The position numbers and the translations under genes were made by a program. Positions 8,120 to 16,348 of a DNA stretch of 64,000 bases are shown here, one piece after another; the first letter of the stretch is position 1, and every line of letters begins with the position of its first letter. This DNA is from Duganella dendranthematis (GTDB lineage: Bacteria; Pseudomonadota; Gammaproteobacteria; Burkholderiales; Burkholderiaceae_D): positions 4,960,001 through 5,024,000 of the forward strand of contig NZ_CP051684.1 of NCBI RefSeq assembly GCF_012849375.1. The letters are read 5' to 3'. The notes beneath the pieces were generated by a model, which ran no database searches, was not told the DNA's origin, and saw nothing but the letters and a program-made list of their open reading frames with translations.

Positions 8120-10435
8120 ATGGCCGACCAAAAAGAAAAAACAGGACACATTCAACCCTACCACCACGCCGCCGCCGGCTGGGGCGCGTTGAAGTATGTG
8201 GCGATTAACCTGTTCAAGGAGCGCGTGAGCGGCGTCAATTACAAGTCGCTCTTCGCGCAGAACCAGCCGGATGGTTTCGATTGCCCCGGCTGCGCATGGC
8301 CGGACCGCGAGCATTCCTCCACCTTCGAATTCTGCGAGAACGGCGTCAAGGCGGTGGCGGCGGAATCCACCAGCAAACGCGTGACGCCGAATTTCTTCGC
8401 CGCGCATACGGTGGCCGAACTGCTGCAGCAATCGGACTATGAGCTGGAACAGCATGGCCGTCTGACGCATCCGATGGTCTACGATCCGGCCAGCGACAAG
8501 TACGCGCCGATTGCATGGGACGACGCCTTCCACCTGATCGCCGATGAATTGAATATGCTGGACGACCCGAACCAGGCAGCGTTCTACACCTCCGGCCGCG
8601 CCAGCAACGAGGCGGCCTTCCTGTACCAGCTGTTCGTGCGCGCCTATGGCACCAACAACTTCCCCGACTGCTCCAATATGTGTCACGAGGCCACCAGCCG
8701 TGGCTTGCCGGGCACCGTCGGCATCGGCAAGGGCACTGTGACGCTGGATGATTTCGAACACGCGGACACGCTGCTGATCTTCGGCCAGAATCCGGCCACC
8801 AATCACCCGCGCATGCTGGGCGAGTTGCGCGAATGCGCCAAGCGCGGCGCCACCATCGTCTCCATTAACCCGTTGCGCGAGCGCGGGCTGGAGCGGTTTA
8901 CCAGCCCGCAGCACCCGCTGGAGATGCTGACCATGTCGAGCACGCCGATCAGCTCACTGTTCGTGCAACCCAAGCTGAGTGGGGACCTGGCGCTGATCAA
9001 GGCCCTGGCCAAACGCCTGCTGGAACTGGATGACCGCGCCGTGTTGATCGGCATGAAGCGCCTGATCGACCTGGATTTCATCACCCAGCACACCACCGGC
9101 TTCCAGGAATTTGCGCGTGACCTGCGCGCGGAAAAGTGGCCGCTGCTGGTGGCGGAATCCGGCGTGTCGCGCGAACAGATCGATCAGCTGGCGGACATCT
9201 ATGCGCGCGGCGAACGCGTGATCGCCACCTGGGGCATGGGCCTGACCCAGCACAAAAATTCGGTGGCGACGATCCAGATGCTGTCCAATCTGATGCTCAT
9301 GCGCGGCAATATCGGCCGCCGGGGCGCCGGTTTGTGCCCGGTGCGCGGCCACTCCAATGTGCAGGGCGACCGCACCGTCGGCATCGAGGAACAGCCAACC
9401 GCCGCCTTCCTCGACCGCATGGAGCGTGTGTTCGACTTCGTGCCGCCGCGCCCCCATGGGCTGGACGTGGTGGCCACCATTGGCGCCATGGCGGAAGGGA
9501 GGGTCAAGGTGTTTGTGGGCCTGGGCGGTAACTTCGCCATGGCCACGCCGGACACGCCGCTGACCTTTAAGGCGCTGCAATCGTGCGCGTTGACGGTGCA
9601 CGTGGCCACCAAGCTGAATCGCAGCCATCTGATCCACGGCCGCAAGGCGCTGATCCTGCCGACGCTGGGCCGTACCGAGATCGATGCGCAGAACGGCGTG
9701 CCGCAAGGCGTGACGGTGGAAGACTCAATGAGCATGGTGCACATTTCCTTTGGCCTGAACAAGCCGGCGTCGCCGGAGCTGCTGTCGGAAATCGCCATCG
9801 TCTCGCGCATGGCGGAAGCCACGCTTGGCGACCGCTATCAGTTGAAGTGGAAGGCCTACCGCGACGACTATGCGCTGATCCGAGACGATATCGAAAAAGT
9901 GTTCGACGATTTTTACGATTACAACGCGCGCGTGGCCAAGCCGGGCGGCTTTCACCTCAAGGTGGCGTCGCGCGAGCGCGAATGGCATACCACCAGCGGC
10001 AAGGCGCAATTCGTTCCGCATGGGATTGCGCTGGATACGCCGATTCACCGCGCCCGCGCCAAGTATGGCGAAAAGTTGATGGTGATGATGACCACCCGTT
10101 CGCATGACCAGTACAACACCACCATCTATGCGCTGGATGACCGCTATCGCGGCGTGTTCGGCATGCGCCGGGTGATCTTCATCAACCAGGCCGACATCGA
10201 CATGCTGGGCATGAAGGCCGGCGACTGGGTGGATGTACAAAGCGTGTGGGACGATGGCATCGAGCGCCGCGCCGATGGCTTCATGCTGGTGGCCTACGAT
10301 ATCCCGCGCGGCTGCATCGGCGCCTATTACCCGGAGACCAATCCGCTGGTGCCGCTGGCCAGCGTGGCCGATGGCGCGGGCACGCCGACCTCCAAATCGA
10401 TTCCGGTATTGCTGACGGCAGCGGCGGCATCATGA
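8120..10435 (+). CDS. FdhF/YdeP-family molybdopterin oxidoreductase
   Basis: A 771-residue member of the formate-dehydrogenase-alpha-like YdeP group. The N-terminal Cys motif (DGFDCPGCAWPD) and the molybdopterin-contact stretch (SNMCHEATSRGLPG) are visible; the Cys in NMCHE is the expected Mo or W ligand. The middle (IFGQNPATNHPRML) and the C-terminal molydop-binding domain (DQYNTTIYALDDRYRG, DWVDVQSVW) are complete. There is no signal peptide, so it should act in the cytoplasm. Whether it oxidises formate is not shown; E. coli YdeP is linked to acid resistance. A bestrophin-type channel gene overlaps its end by 4 bp and a MoaB-like gene follows, suggesting one functional unit. Confidence 0.93.
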   Translation: MADQKEKTGHIQPYHHAAAGWGALKYVAINLFKERVSGVNYKSLFAQNQPDGFDCPGCAWPDREHSSTFEFCENGVKAVAAESTSKRVTPNFFAAHTVAELLQQSDYELEQHGRLTHPMVYDPASDKYAPIAWDDAFHLIADELNMLDDPNQAAFYTSGRASNEAAFLYQLFVRAYGTNNFPDCSNMCHEATSRGLPGTVGIGKGTVTLDDFEHADTLLIFGQNPATNHPRMLGELRECAKRGATIVSINPLRERGLERFTSPQHPLEMLTMSSTPISSLFVQPKLSGDLALIKALAKRLLELDDRAVLIGMKRLIDLDFITQHTTGFQEFARDLRAEKWPLLVAESGVSREQIDQLADIYARGERVIATWGMGLTQHKNSVATIQMLSNLMLMRGNIGRRGAGLCPVRGHSNVQGDRTVGIEEQPTAAFLDRMERVFDFVPPRPHGLDVVATIGAMAEGRVKVFVGLGGNFAMATPDTPLTFKALQSCALTVHVATKLNRSHLIHGRKALILPTLGRTEIDAQNGVPQGVTVEDSMSMVHISFGLNKPASPELLSEIAIVSRMAEATLGDRYQLKWKAYRDDYALIRDDIEKVFDDFYDYNARVAKPGGFHLKVASREREWHTTSGKAQFVPHGIALDTPIHRARAKYGEKLMVMMTTRSHDQYNTTIYALDDRYRGVFGMRRVIFINQADIDMLGMKAGDWVDVQSVWDDGIERRADGFMLVAYDIPRGCIGAYYPETNPLVPLASVADGAGTPTSKSIPVLLTAAAAS

Positions 10436-11352
10436 TCATCCGTCCGCCAACCAATTGGTTGCGGATGCTGTTCATCTGGGATGGCTCCGTACTCAAAACC
10501 ATCGTGCCGCAGTTGCTGATCATCCTGGCGATCAGCGGGGTGGCGGTGGTCACCCATGGCCATATCCTGGGCGGCAAGATGCCGCTGGATACGGTGCCGT
10601 TCCCGCTGATCGGCGTCAGCCTGGCGATCTTCCTGGCGTTCCGCAACAACGCCGCCTATGCGCGTTATGTGGAAGCGCGCCAGATCTGGGGCCGCATCCT
10701 GATCGCGGCGCGGGCCTTGACGTCGCAAGTAGTCAACTACCTGCCGCAAGATGGCGATGGCTTCGAACGCAAGCTGTTCGTGCAGCGCCTGATCGCATTC
10801 GTCTACGCACTCACGCACCAGCTGCGCAAAACCGATCCTTCGGAAGACCTGGCGCGCTATCTTTCGCCGGAGGAGTCCCGTGAATTGCGCGACATGCACT
10901 ATATTCCAGTGGCGCTGCTGGACCGCATCCGCCTGATGCTGTCGCGCGCCGGCCGCAAACGCGGCGAAGGCGAACCGCTGCTGTGGATACTGGATGCCCA
11001 GGTCAGCGAACTGGCCGCCGCCGTTGGTGGTTGCGAACGCATCTCCAACACGCCTATCCCGTTTGCCTACGGCGTGCTGGTACACCGCACGGTGTATCTG
11101 TACTGCTTCATGCTGCCGTTTGGACTAGTGGCGGATCTGGGCATGGTGACGCCGCTGGTGTGCGTCTTCGTGGCCTACACGCTGTTTGCGCTGGAAGCGA
11201 TCGCGCAGGAGATTTCGGAGCCGTTCGGCACCGATCCCAACTGCCTGGCGCTGAACGCCATGACGCGCAATATCGAACGTTCGCTGCTGGAGCAGTGCGG
11301 CGAACAGGTGCCGGATCAAATGGAACCGTGCGAACGCTATAACATCTCATAA
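10432..11352 (+). CDS. Bestrophin-family (YneE-type) anion channel
   Basis: A 306-residue membrane protein starting at an ATG that overlaps the stop of the preceding oxidoreductase gene (ATGA). The bestrophin/UPF0187 pattern is clear: an N-terminal helix (VPQLLIILAISGVAVVTHG), FPLIGVSLAIFLAFRNNAAYARYVEARQ written here in two parts (FPLIGVSLAIFLAF, then RNNAAYARYVEARQIWGR), and a C-terminal helix pair near 215-265 followed by ISEPFGTDPNCLAL. Bacterial bestrophins form pentameric ion channels. Position between a FdhF-like enzyme and a Moco-type protein suggests that it moves an anion linked to that enzyme, such as formate or bicarbonate; this is inference. Confidence 0.92.
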   Translation: MIIRPPTNWLRMLFIWDGSVLKTIVPQLLIILAISGVAVVTHGHILGGKMPLDTVPFPLIGVSLAIFLAFRNNAAYARYVEARQIWGRILIAARALTSQVVNYLPQDGDGFERKLFVQRLIAFVYALTHQLRKTDPSEDLARYLSPEESRELRDMHYIPVALLDRIRLMLSRAGRKRGEGEPLLWILDAQVSELAAAVGGCERISNTPIPFAYGVLVHRTVYLYCFMLPFGLVADLGMVTPLVCVFVAYTLFALEAIAQEISEPFGTDPNCLALNAMTRNIERSLLEQCGEQVPDQMEPCERYNIS

Positions 11353-11360
11353 AGGAAAAT

Positions 11361-11840
11361 ATGCTTACCTGTGCCCTTATCACAGTCAGCAACACACGAA
11401 CCGCCGCCGACGATGATGCCGGCGATTTATTGGCCGCCAATCTGGAACAGGGCGGCCATCGTGTTTTGCGGCGCGAGATTGTGTTTGACGATATCTACCA
11501 GTTGCGCCGCGCCTTCAGCGAATGCATCGCCGATCCGCAGATCGATGTAGTGATCAGTAGCGGCGGTACTGGCTTTGCGCGCCATAATTCGGTGCCGGAG
11601 GCGGTGGAAGTGTTGTTCGATCAGCCGATCCCCGGCTTTGGCGAGCTGTTTCGCCAGCTATCGTATAACGACATCGGCTCGGCCGCAATCCAGTCGCGCT
11701 GTGTGGCGGGTATCGCCAACGATACCTTGATCTTCTGTTTGCCCGGATCGCCGGGCGCCTGTGCTCTAGCCTGGAACTACATCCTACGGTCGCAGCTGGA
11801 TCACCGCACCCGTCCCTGCAACTTTGCCTGCCGCAGCTGA
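11361..11840 (+). CDS. MoaB/MogA-like molybdenum cofactor biosynthesis protein
   Basis: A 159-residue protein with the MoCF-binding fold. Typical stretches are LITVSNTRTAADDDAGDLL, the GGTG loop (VISSGGTGFARHNSVPEAVE), GFGELFRQLSYNDIGSAA and the LPGSPGAC loop. The family adenylylates molybdopterin or binds it before metal insertion. It starts 8 bp after the bestrophin gene with AAAGGA upstream, so it belongs to the FdhF operon and may load cofactor into that enzyme. Its last 57 bp are antisense to the end of the REC-EAL gene on the other strand. Confidence 0.9.
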   Translation: MLTCALITVSNTRTAADDDAGDLLAANLEQGGHRVLRREIVFDDIYQLRRAFSECIADPQIDVVISSGGTGFARHNSVPEAVEVLFDQPIPGFGELFRQLSYNDIGSAAIQSRCVAGIANDTLIFCLPGSPGACALAWNYILRSQLDHRTRPCNFACRS

Positions 11841-13058
11841 TTTGCCGCTCCACAGCGGCAGTGCAGCGGCCGGCATCGGCCTGGCGATCAGGTAACCCTG
11901 CGCCAGGTCGCATCCCAGTTCGCGCAACAGCAGGCGATCCTGTTCCAGCTCTATGCCTTCCGCCACGCTGGTGACGCCGATTTCGTGCGCGGTGGCGATG
12001 GCGTGGCGCAGCAACGCTTGCATGTGCGGGCGCTTGCTGGCGTTGTGCACCAGGCGCCGGTCCAGTTTCAGCTCGGTGAACGGGAAGCGTGACAGCTGCA
12101 ACAGCGAGGCGTAGCCGGCGCCGTAATCGTCCAGTGCCAGGCCGAAGCCGTGCATGCGCAGCTTGATGAGGATGCGCAGCGCGGTGGCCAAGTCGGCGAT
12201 TTCCTCATGCTCGATAATCTCGAAGGTGATGGCGCGCGGCGGCACGCCGGCGTCGTTGACGGCCTTGATCAGCTGTTCCGCAAGGTGCGGATCGGCCAGT
12301 GACAGCGGCGACAGATTGATCGAGATCGGCAGCGACAGGCCATCGGCATGCCAGCGGCGCCAGTCCTTGAGCGCGATGCGGACCACTTCTACGGTAAGGA
12401 TATCGACCAGGTTGGCCGCTTCCGCCTGCGGCAGGAAACAGGCCGGCGACAACAGGCCGTGATGCGGATGGCGCCAGCGCAGCAAGGCTTCGGCGCCGCG
12501 CAGAACGCCGTCATGCAGGGCGGTCTTGGGCTGGTAATACAGTTCGAATTGGTGCTGCTGCACGGCGCCGAGCACTTCACCGGCGTCCGGCCGTGGCACA
12601 TTGGCGTCGCAGCGCGGCCGCAAGGCCAGCAGGGCGGCGCTGCGGGCGGCGGCGGGTGCGCAGCCCTGGACCAGGTCCTGCAGTGCTTGTGCTTCCAGTG
12701 GCTTGTTCAGGGCACCCAGCGCTTCCAGTCCCAACGTGGCGGCCAGCGTCAGCGCAGCGTCGTGCAGGCGCGCGCTGTGGCGGCTGACCAGCACTACCGG
12801 CAGGCCGGGTTCCAGCATGGAGAGGGCTTGCAGCAGGTCGGTGCCGTCCATGTCGGGCAGGTCGAGTTCCGTGACGACCAGGTCGGGCGGCAAGGGCAGG
12901 GACTCAATCAGTTCCAGTGCGCCGGCGCCGCAGTCGGACCAGCCGTTGACGATGATGCCGGCGGCGCGGCATTGTGCGACGGTGGCTTCCAGGTCCGCCG
13001 GGCAGTCGTCGATGACGACGGCGCGCAGCGCGAATGCGGTGTCGGGGAAGCGGGTCAT
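11784..13058 (-). CDS. Receiver-EAL protein (cyclic di-GMP phosphodiesterase) with altered phosphorylation site
   Basis: A 424-residue soluble protein. Residues 10-130 form a CheY-like receiver with the acidic pair (VVIDD) and the conserved Lys (LNKPLE). At the position of the phospho-accepting Asp there is Glu64 (DLVVTELDLPDMDG), so it may be locked in one state. Residues 170-415 form an EAL domain with EALLRWRHP, ISINLSPLSL, FEIIEHEEI, DDYGAGYAS and KLDRRLV; catalytic residues appear kept, although DDFGTGYSS is varied. The start overlaps the stop of the chemoreceptor gene upstream (ATGA), giving translational coupling. Confidence 0.93.
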   Translation of the reverse strand: MTRFPDTAFALRAVVIDDCPADLEATVAQCRAAGIIVNGWSDCGAGALELIESLPLPPDLVVTELDLPDMDGTDLLQALSMLEPGLPVVLVSRHSARLHDAALTLAATLGLEALGALNKPLEAQALQDLVQGCAPAAARSAALLALRPRCDANVPRPDAGEVLGAVQQHQFELYYQPKTALHDGVLRGAEALLRWRHPHHGLLSPACFLPQAEAANLVDILTVEVVRIALKDWRRWHADGLSLPISINLSPLSLADPHLAEQLIKAVNDAGVPPRAITFEIIEHEEIADLATALRILIKLRMHGFGLALDDYGAGYASLLQLSRFPFTELKLDRRLVHNASKRPHMQALLRHAIATAHEIGVTSVAEGIELEQDRLLLRELGCDLAQGYLIARPMPAAALPLWSGKSAAAGKVAGTGAVIQLRP

Positions 13059-14659
13059 GACGGCACCATCAAGCGTGGGGTGCGATTATCAGCAGGGGCA
13101 GGGGCAGGGGCGATCTTGAAGCGTGAGACGGCATTCTCCAGCTGTACCGACTGTTCTTGCAGCGCGTGCGCGGCGGCGGCAACTTGTTCCACCAGCGCGG
13201 CGTTCTGCTGCGTGCCATGATCCATCTGCACCACCGCCTGGCTACAGGCCAGGATGCCGGCGCGCTGCTCGCTGCTGGCATGCTTGATCTGCGCCATGAT
13301 CTGCTCCACGTTGGCGACACTGTCGACGATGTCCTGCATGGCTCCTGCGGCTTCGCGCACCTGCTGGTCGCCGGCGCCGACCTGCTGCACCGCCGCCTTG
13401 ATCAAGTTGCCGATGTCGCGCGCCGCTTCGGACGAGCGGTGCGCCAGCTGGCGTACTTCGCCCGCCACCACGGCAAAGCCGCGTCCCGCATCGCCGGCGC
13501 GAGCCGCTTCCACGGCGGCGTTGAGCGCCAGGATGTTGGTCTGGAAGGCGATACCGTCAATCAGGCCGATGATGTCCGCCATCTGCGCGGCCGAACCGCG
13601 TATCGCTTCCATGCGTTCTGTGACGGCGGCTACCGCCTGGCCGCCCTTGCCGGCCATCGAGGAGGCGTGCGACGCCAGCGTGTTGGCGCGCGCCGCGTGG
13701 TCGGCGTTCTGCTGCACGGTGGCGGTCAGTTCCTCCATGGCGGCGGCGGTCTCCTGGAGACTGGATGCCTGCTGCTCGGTGCGGGCCGACAGATCGAGGT
13801 TGCCGCTGGCGATCTGGCTGGAGGCGGAGGTGATCATCTCGGTATCGGAGCGCACTTGCGCCACCAGCTGGCTAAGGTTATCGCGCATGTGCTCCATTTC
13901 ATACAGCATGCTGCTACGGTCGCCGTGGCGCAGCGCGATGGCGCGCGTCAGGTCGCCGTCGGCGATGCTGGCGGCGGTGCGCGCCGCCTGATCCGGTTCG
14001 CCGCCCAGGTCGCGCCGCAGGCGGCCGATGATGGCGGCGGCCACGCCGATCGAGATCAGCATCGCCGCCGCACCGAGCGCCAGCATCTTGAGGCGGGTGG
14101 CGGCGTAGGCTTCCACCGCCTGCTCTCGGGCGGCGCGCATCAACGACACTTCGTTGCTGATCTGCGCTGCCAGCGTTTCGCGGCAGGCTTGCAGCATCGG
14201 CTTGACGTGCGTGTTCAGGTAGTCGCGCGCTTCGTCATCGCGGCCGGCCTGCACCAGTGAGATGAGCTTTTTCTGGCCAACGACGTAGTCCTGATAGGCG
14301 CTGCGCAGCTTGTCCAGCGCCGCGCGGCCGGCCGGCGTCACCACGCGCTTATCCAGTTCGGCGATCTTGCTTTCGGCGTCGCGGCGATAGCCTTCGATGC
14401 TGTCGATCTGGTGCGCTCGCACGGCGGAATCGGTAGTCAGCATCAGGTTGCGCAGCGAGACCGCGATATCGGTCACGCGCAGGCGCACGTCGGTGGCCAG
14501 TTCAATTTTCGGCCAGCGGTCGTCGGCCATGGTGGCGGCGGCGTCATTCAGTTTGGCCTGTTCCGACAGGCCCAATGTAATGACGGCGGCAAGAAACAGG
14601 CAAATCAATCCGAAGCCGATCATCAGGAGATTGGCGACTTTGATGCGAGCGGTTTTCAT
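13055..14659 (-). CDS. Methyl-accepting chemotaxis protein with four-helix-bundle sensor
   Basis: A 534-residue chemoreceptor. Membrane helix 1 lies at about 10-30, the periplasmic 4HB_MCP-type helical sensor at 35-190, membrane helix 2 at 190-212, then a HAMP-like stretch (ARTAASIADGDLT) and the long signalling coiled coil with its tip ([38 protein letters not shown]). It ends in a Pro/Ala tail without a CheR-binding pentapeptide. The REC-EAL gene follows with a 4-bp overlap, so chemotaxis and cyclic di-GMP control are likely co-expressed. The MocR-type regulator gene ends 62 bp upstream on the same strand. Confidence 0.95.
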   Translation of the reverse strand: MKTARIKVANLLMIGFGLICLFLAAVITLGLSEQAKLNDAAATMADDRWPKIELATDVRLRVTDIAVSLRNLMLTTDSAVRAHQIDSIEGYRRDAESKIAELDKRVVTPAGRAALDKLRSAYQDYVVGQKKLISLVQAGRDDEARDYLNTHVKPMLQACRETLAAQISNEVSLMRAAREQAVEAYAATRLKMLALGAAAMLISIGVAAAIIGRLRRDLGGEPDQAARTAASIADGDLTRAIALRHGDRSSMLYEMEHMRDNLSQLVAQVRSDTEMITSASSQIASGNLDLSARTEQQASSLQETAAAMEELTATVQQNADHAARANTLASHASSMAGKGGQAVAAVTERMEAIRGSAAQMADIIGLIDGIAFQTNILALNAAVEAARAGDAGRGFAVVAGEVRQLAHRSSEAARDIGNLIKAAVQQVGAGDQQVREAAGAMQDIVDSVANVEQIMAQIKHASSEQRAGILACSQAVVQMDHGTQQNAALVEQVAAAAHALQEQSVQLENAVSRFKIAPAPAPADNRTPRLMVPS

Positions 14660-14721
14660 GGCAGTTTGACCCAGTAGTTTGGCACGCTATCAGAATAAGC
14701 GCGCTACTGGCAGGGCAACGG

Positions 14722-16179
14722 CTACAGATTCGCCTTTTGACGAGGAGCACAGTTGGCCAGTTCGCCGGCCAGCAGGCCAAGCGTACGCACGGCCGCTTCC
14801 ACTTCCGGCGTCCACGGGTAGCTGTAGTTAAGGCGTATGCAATGCTGGAAGGCGTCGCCGGTGGCGAAGATATTGCCGGCGCCGACGCTGATGCCGCGCT
14901 CCTGCGCCCGCGCATACAGTTCCAACGCCTGTATGCCGTCCGGCAGGTTCACCCACAGCAGGTAGCCGCCGACCGGCGTCGACACCAACGTCCCGGACGG
15001 GAAGAAGCGCCGCACCGCCGCCGCCATGATGCTGGCGTTTTGCGCGTAGGCCTTGCGCACCTTGCGCAGGTGGTAGTCGTAACCGTCGTTCTTCAGGTAC
15101 TCGGCAATCGCCAACTGCGGCAGTGCGGGGGTGTTGAGCGTGTTGAGGAACTTGAGCTTCTCCACCTGCGCGCGATAACGGCCGGGCAGCGCCCAGCCGA
15201 TGCGGTTGGCGGGACTGAGCGTCTTGGAGAACGAGTTACAGTGCAGGACCAGGCCGCGCGTGTCGTAGTTCTTCAGCGAGGTTGGATGGACATCGCCGTA
15301 ATACAGTTCGTGATAGACGTCGTTCTCGATCACCGGCACGTCGTGCCGCGTCAGCATCTCCACCATGGCGCGTTTGCGCTCATCGCTCATCTGGTAGCCC
15401 TGCGGGTTCTGGAAGTTGGGCATGACCATGCAGGCCGCTACGCCCCGCTCGACAATCGCGCGTTCCAGTGCTTCGAGGTCGATGCCAGTCACCGGATCGG
15501 TGGGGATCTCCACCACCTGCATGCGCATGCGCTCAATCGCCTGCAGCAGCGCGTAATAGGTGGGCGATTCCACCGCGATCACGCTGCCGGGCGGCGCCAC
15601 CGCTTGCAGGCAGAGGTTGAGCGCCTCGGTGGCGCCGGTGGTGATGATGATTTCGCCGGCGTCCACCGGCAGGCCGTTCTCCAGATGGCGACGGGCGATC
15701 TGGCGTATCAGCTCTGGATTCCCCGGCGGCAGGTCGGCCGTCATGCCCATCTGGCCGGCGCGGCGCGCCAGGCTGTTGGCGTATTGGTTCAGCCGCGCCC
15801 ACGGAAAGCTGGCCGGATCGGGATAGGGCGAACCCAATGGCACGCTGCCCTGGTTGATCGAACGCAGGGTGGTGAGTACGAATTCGCTGGTGTCCAGCGT
15901 TTCGCCGCGCGCCATGTCGGCCGGCCCGGTTGGCGCGGCCGTATCGCCAGCGGCGCTGGCCTGCACCGTCGGTTTGCGGCGCACGAAGTAGCCGGACTGC
16001 GGCCGGCTTTCGATCACGCCCTGGCTTTCCAGCAGCAGGAAGGCACGGATGACGGTGGAGACGCTCAAATTGTGGTGTTGGCTGGTCTGGCGCACCGAGG
16101 GGATTTTCTCGCCCTCGCGTATTACCCCCTGCGCGATCTGGCTGGCGATATCGGCCGCCAGCGTTTCATACAATTTCAC
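14722..16179 (-). CDS. MocR/PdxR-type regulator: GntR helix-turn-helix fused to aminotransferase fold
   Basis: A 485-residue protein from a GTG at 16179 with GGGAGA six bases upstream; the longer open frame would run through the divergent kinase gene and is not real. Residues 1-75 are a winged helix of GntR type (GEKIPSVRQTSQHHNLSVST, ESQGVIESRPQSGYFV). Residues 90-470 are a class I aminotransferase fold with the PLP lysine in SFSKTLSPANRIGW near residue 317. MocR proteins use PLP or an amino compound as effector and usually control a divergent gene; here that would be the sensor kinase at 16349. The target could equally be elsewhere. Confidence 0.9.
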   Translation of the reverse strand: MKLYETLAADIASQIAQGVIREGEKIPSVRQTSQHHNLSVSTVIRAFLLLESQGVIESRPQSGYFVRRKPTVQASAAGDTAAPTGPADMARGETLDTSEFVLTTLRSINQGSVPLGSPYPDPASFPWARLNQYANSLARRAGQMGMTADLPPGNPELIRQIARRHLENGLPVDAGEIIITTGATEALNLCLQAVAPPGSVIAVESPTYYALLQAIERMRMQVVEIPTDPVTGIDLEALERAIVERGVAACMVMPNFQNPQGYQMSDERKRAMVEMLTRHDVPVIENDVYHELYYGDVHPTSLKNYDTRGLVLHCNSFSKTLSPANRIGWALPGRYRAQVEKLKFLNTLNTPALPQLAIAEYLKNDGYDYHLRKVRKAYAQNASIMAAAVRRFFPSGTLVSTPVGGYLLWVNLPDGIQALELYARAQERGISVGAGNIFATGDAFQHCIRLNYSYPWTPEVEAAVRTLGLLAGELANCAPRQKANL

Positions 16180-16201
16180 GGTTTGTCTCCCGCAGATTAA
16201 T

Positions 16202-16313
16202 ATACCAAGAGTAGCTGATTGCGGTGCGGCCGGCACTATACCTCGGAATAGGGAGTTGGAACATAACCGTATACAGGAGTATAGGATGCAAGTCGTCGAA
16301 ACCACACTATAAT
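16202..16313 (+). promoter_or_regulatory. Regulatory region between the MocR-type gene and the kinase gene, with TATAC-N4-GTATA dyad
   Basis: A perfect inverted repeat TATAC-AGGA-GTATA lies at 16270-16283. Looser relatives begin near 16202 (TATACCAAGAGTA) and 16236 (TATACCTCGGAATAGG). A consensus -10 (TATAAT, 16308-16313) precedes the kinase gene but no -35 element is present. A start about seven bases after the -10 puts the dyad centre near -43, the position used by class II activators. An identical dyad precedes the receiver gene at 18528. The binding protein is not known; the FixJ-like regulator at 17796 and the MocR-type protein are candidates. Confidence 0.55.
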
Positions 16314-16348
16314 TCAGGAGATTGCCAATATAACCAAAAAGGATAGGC

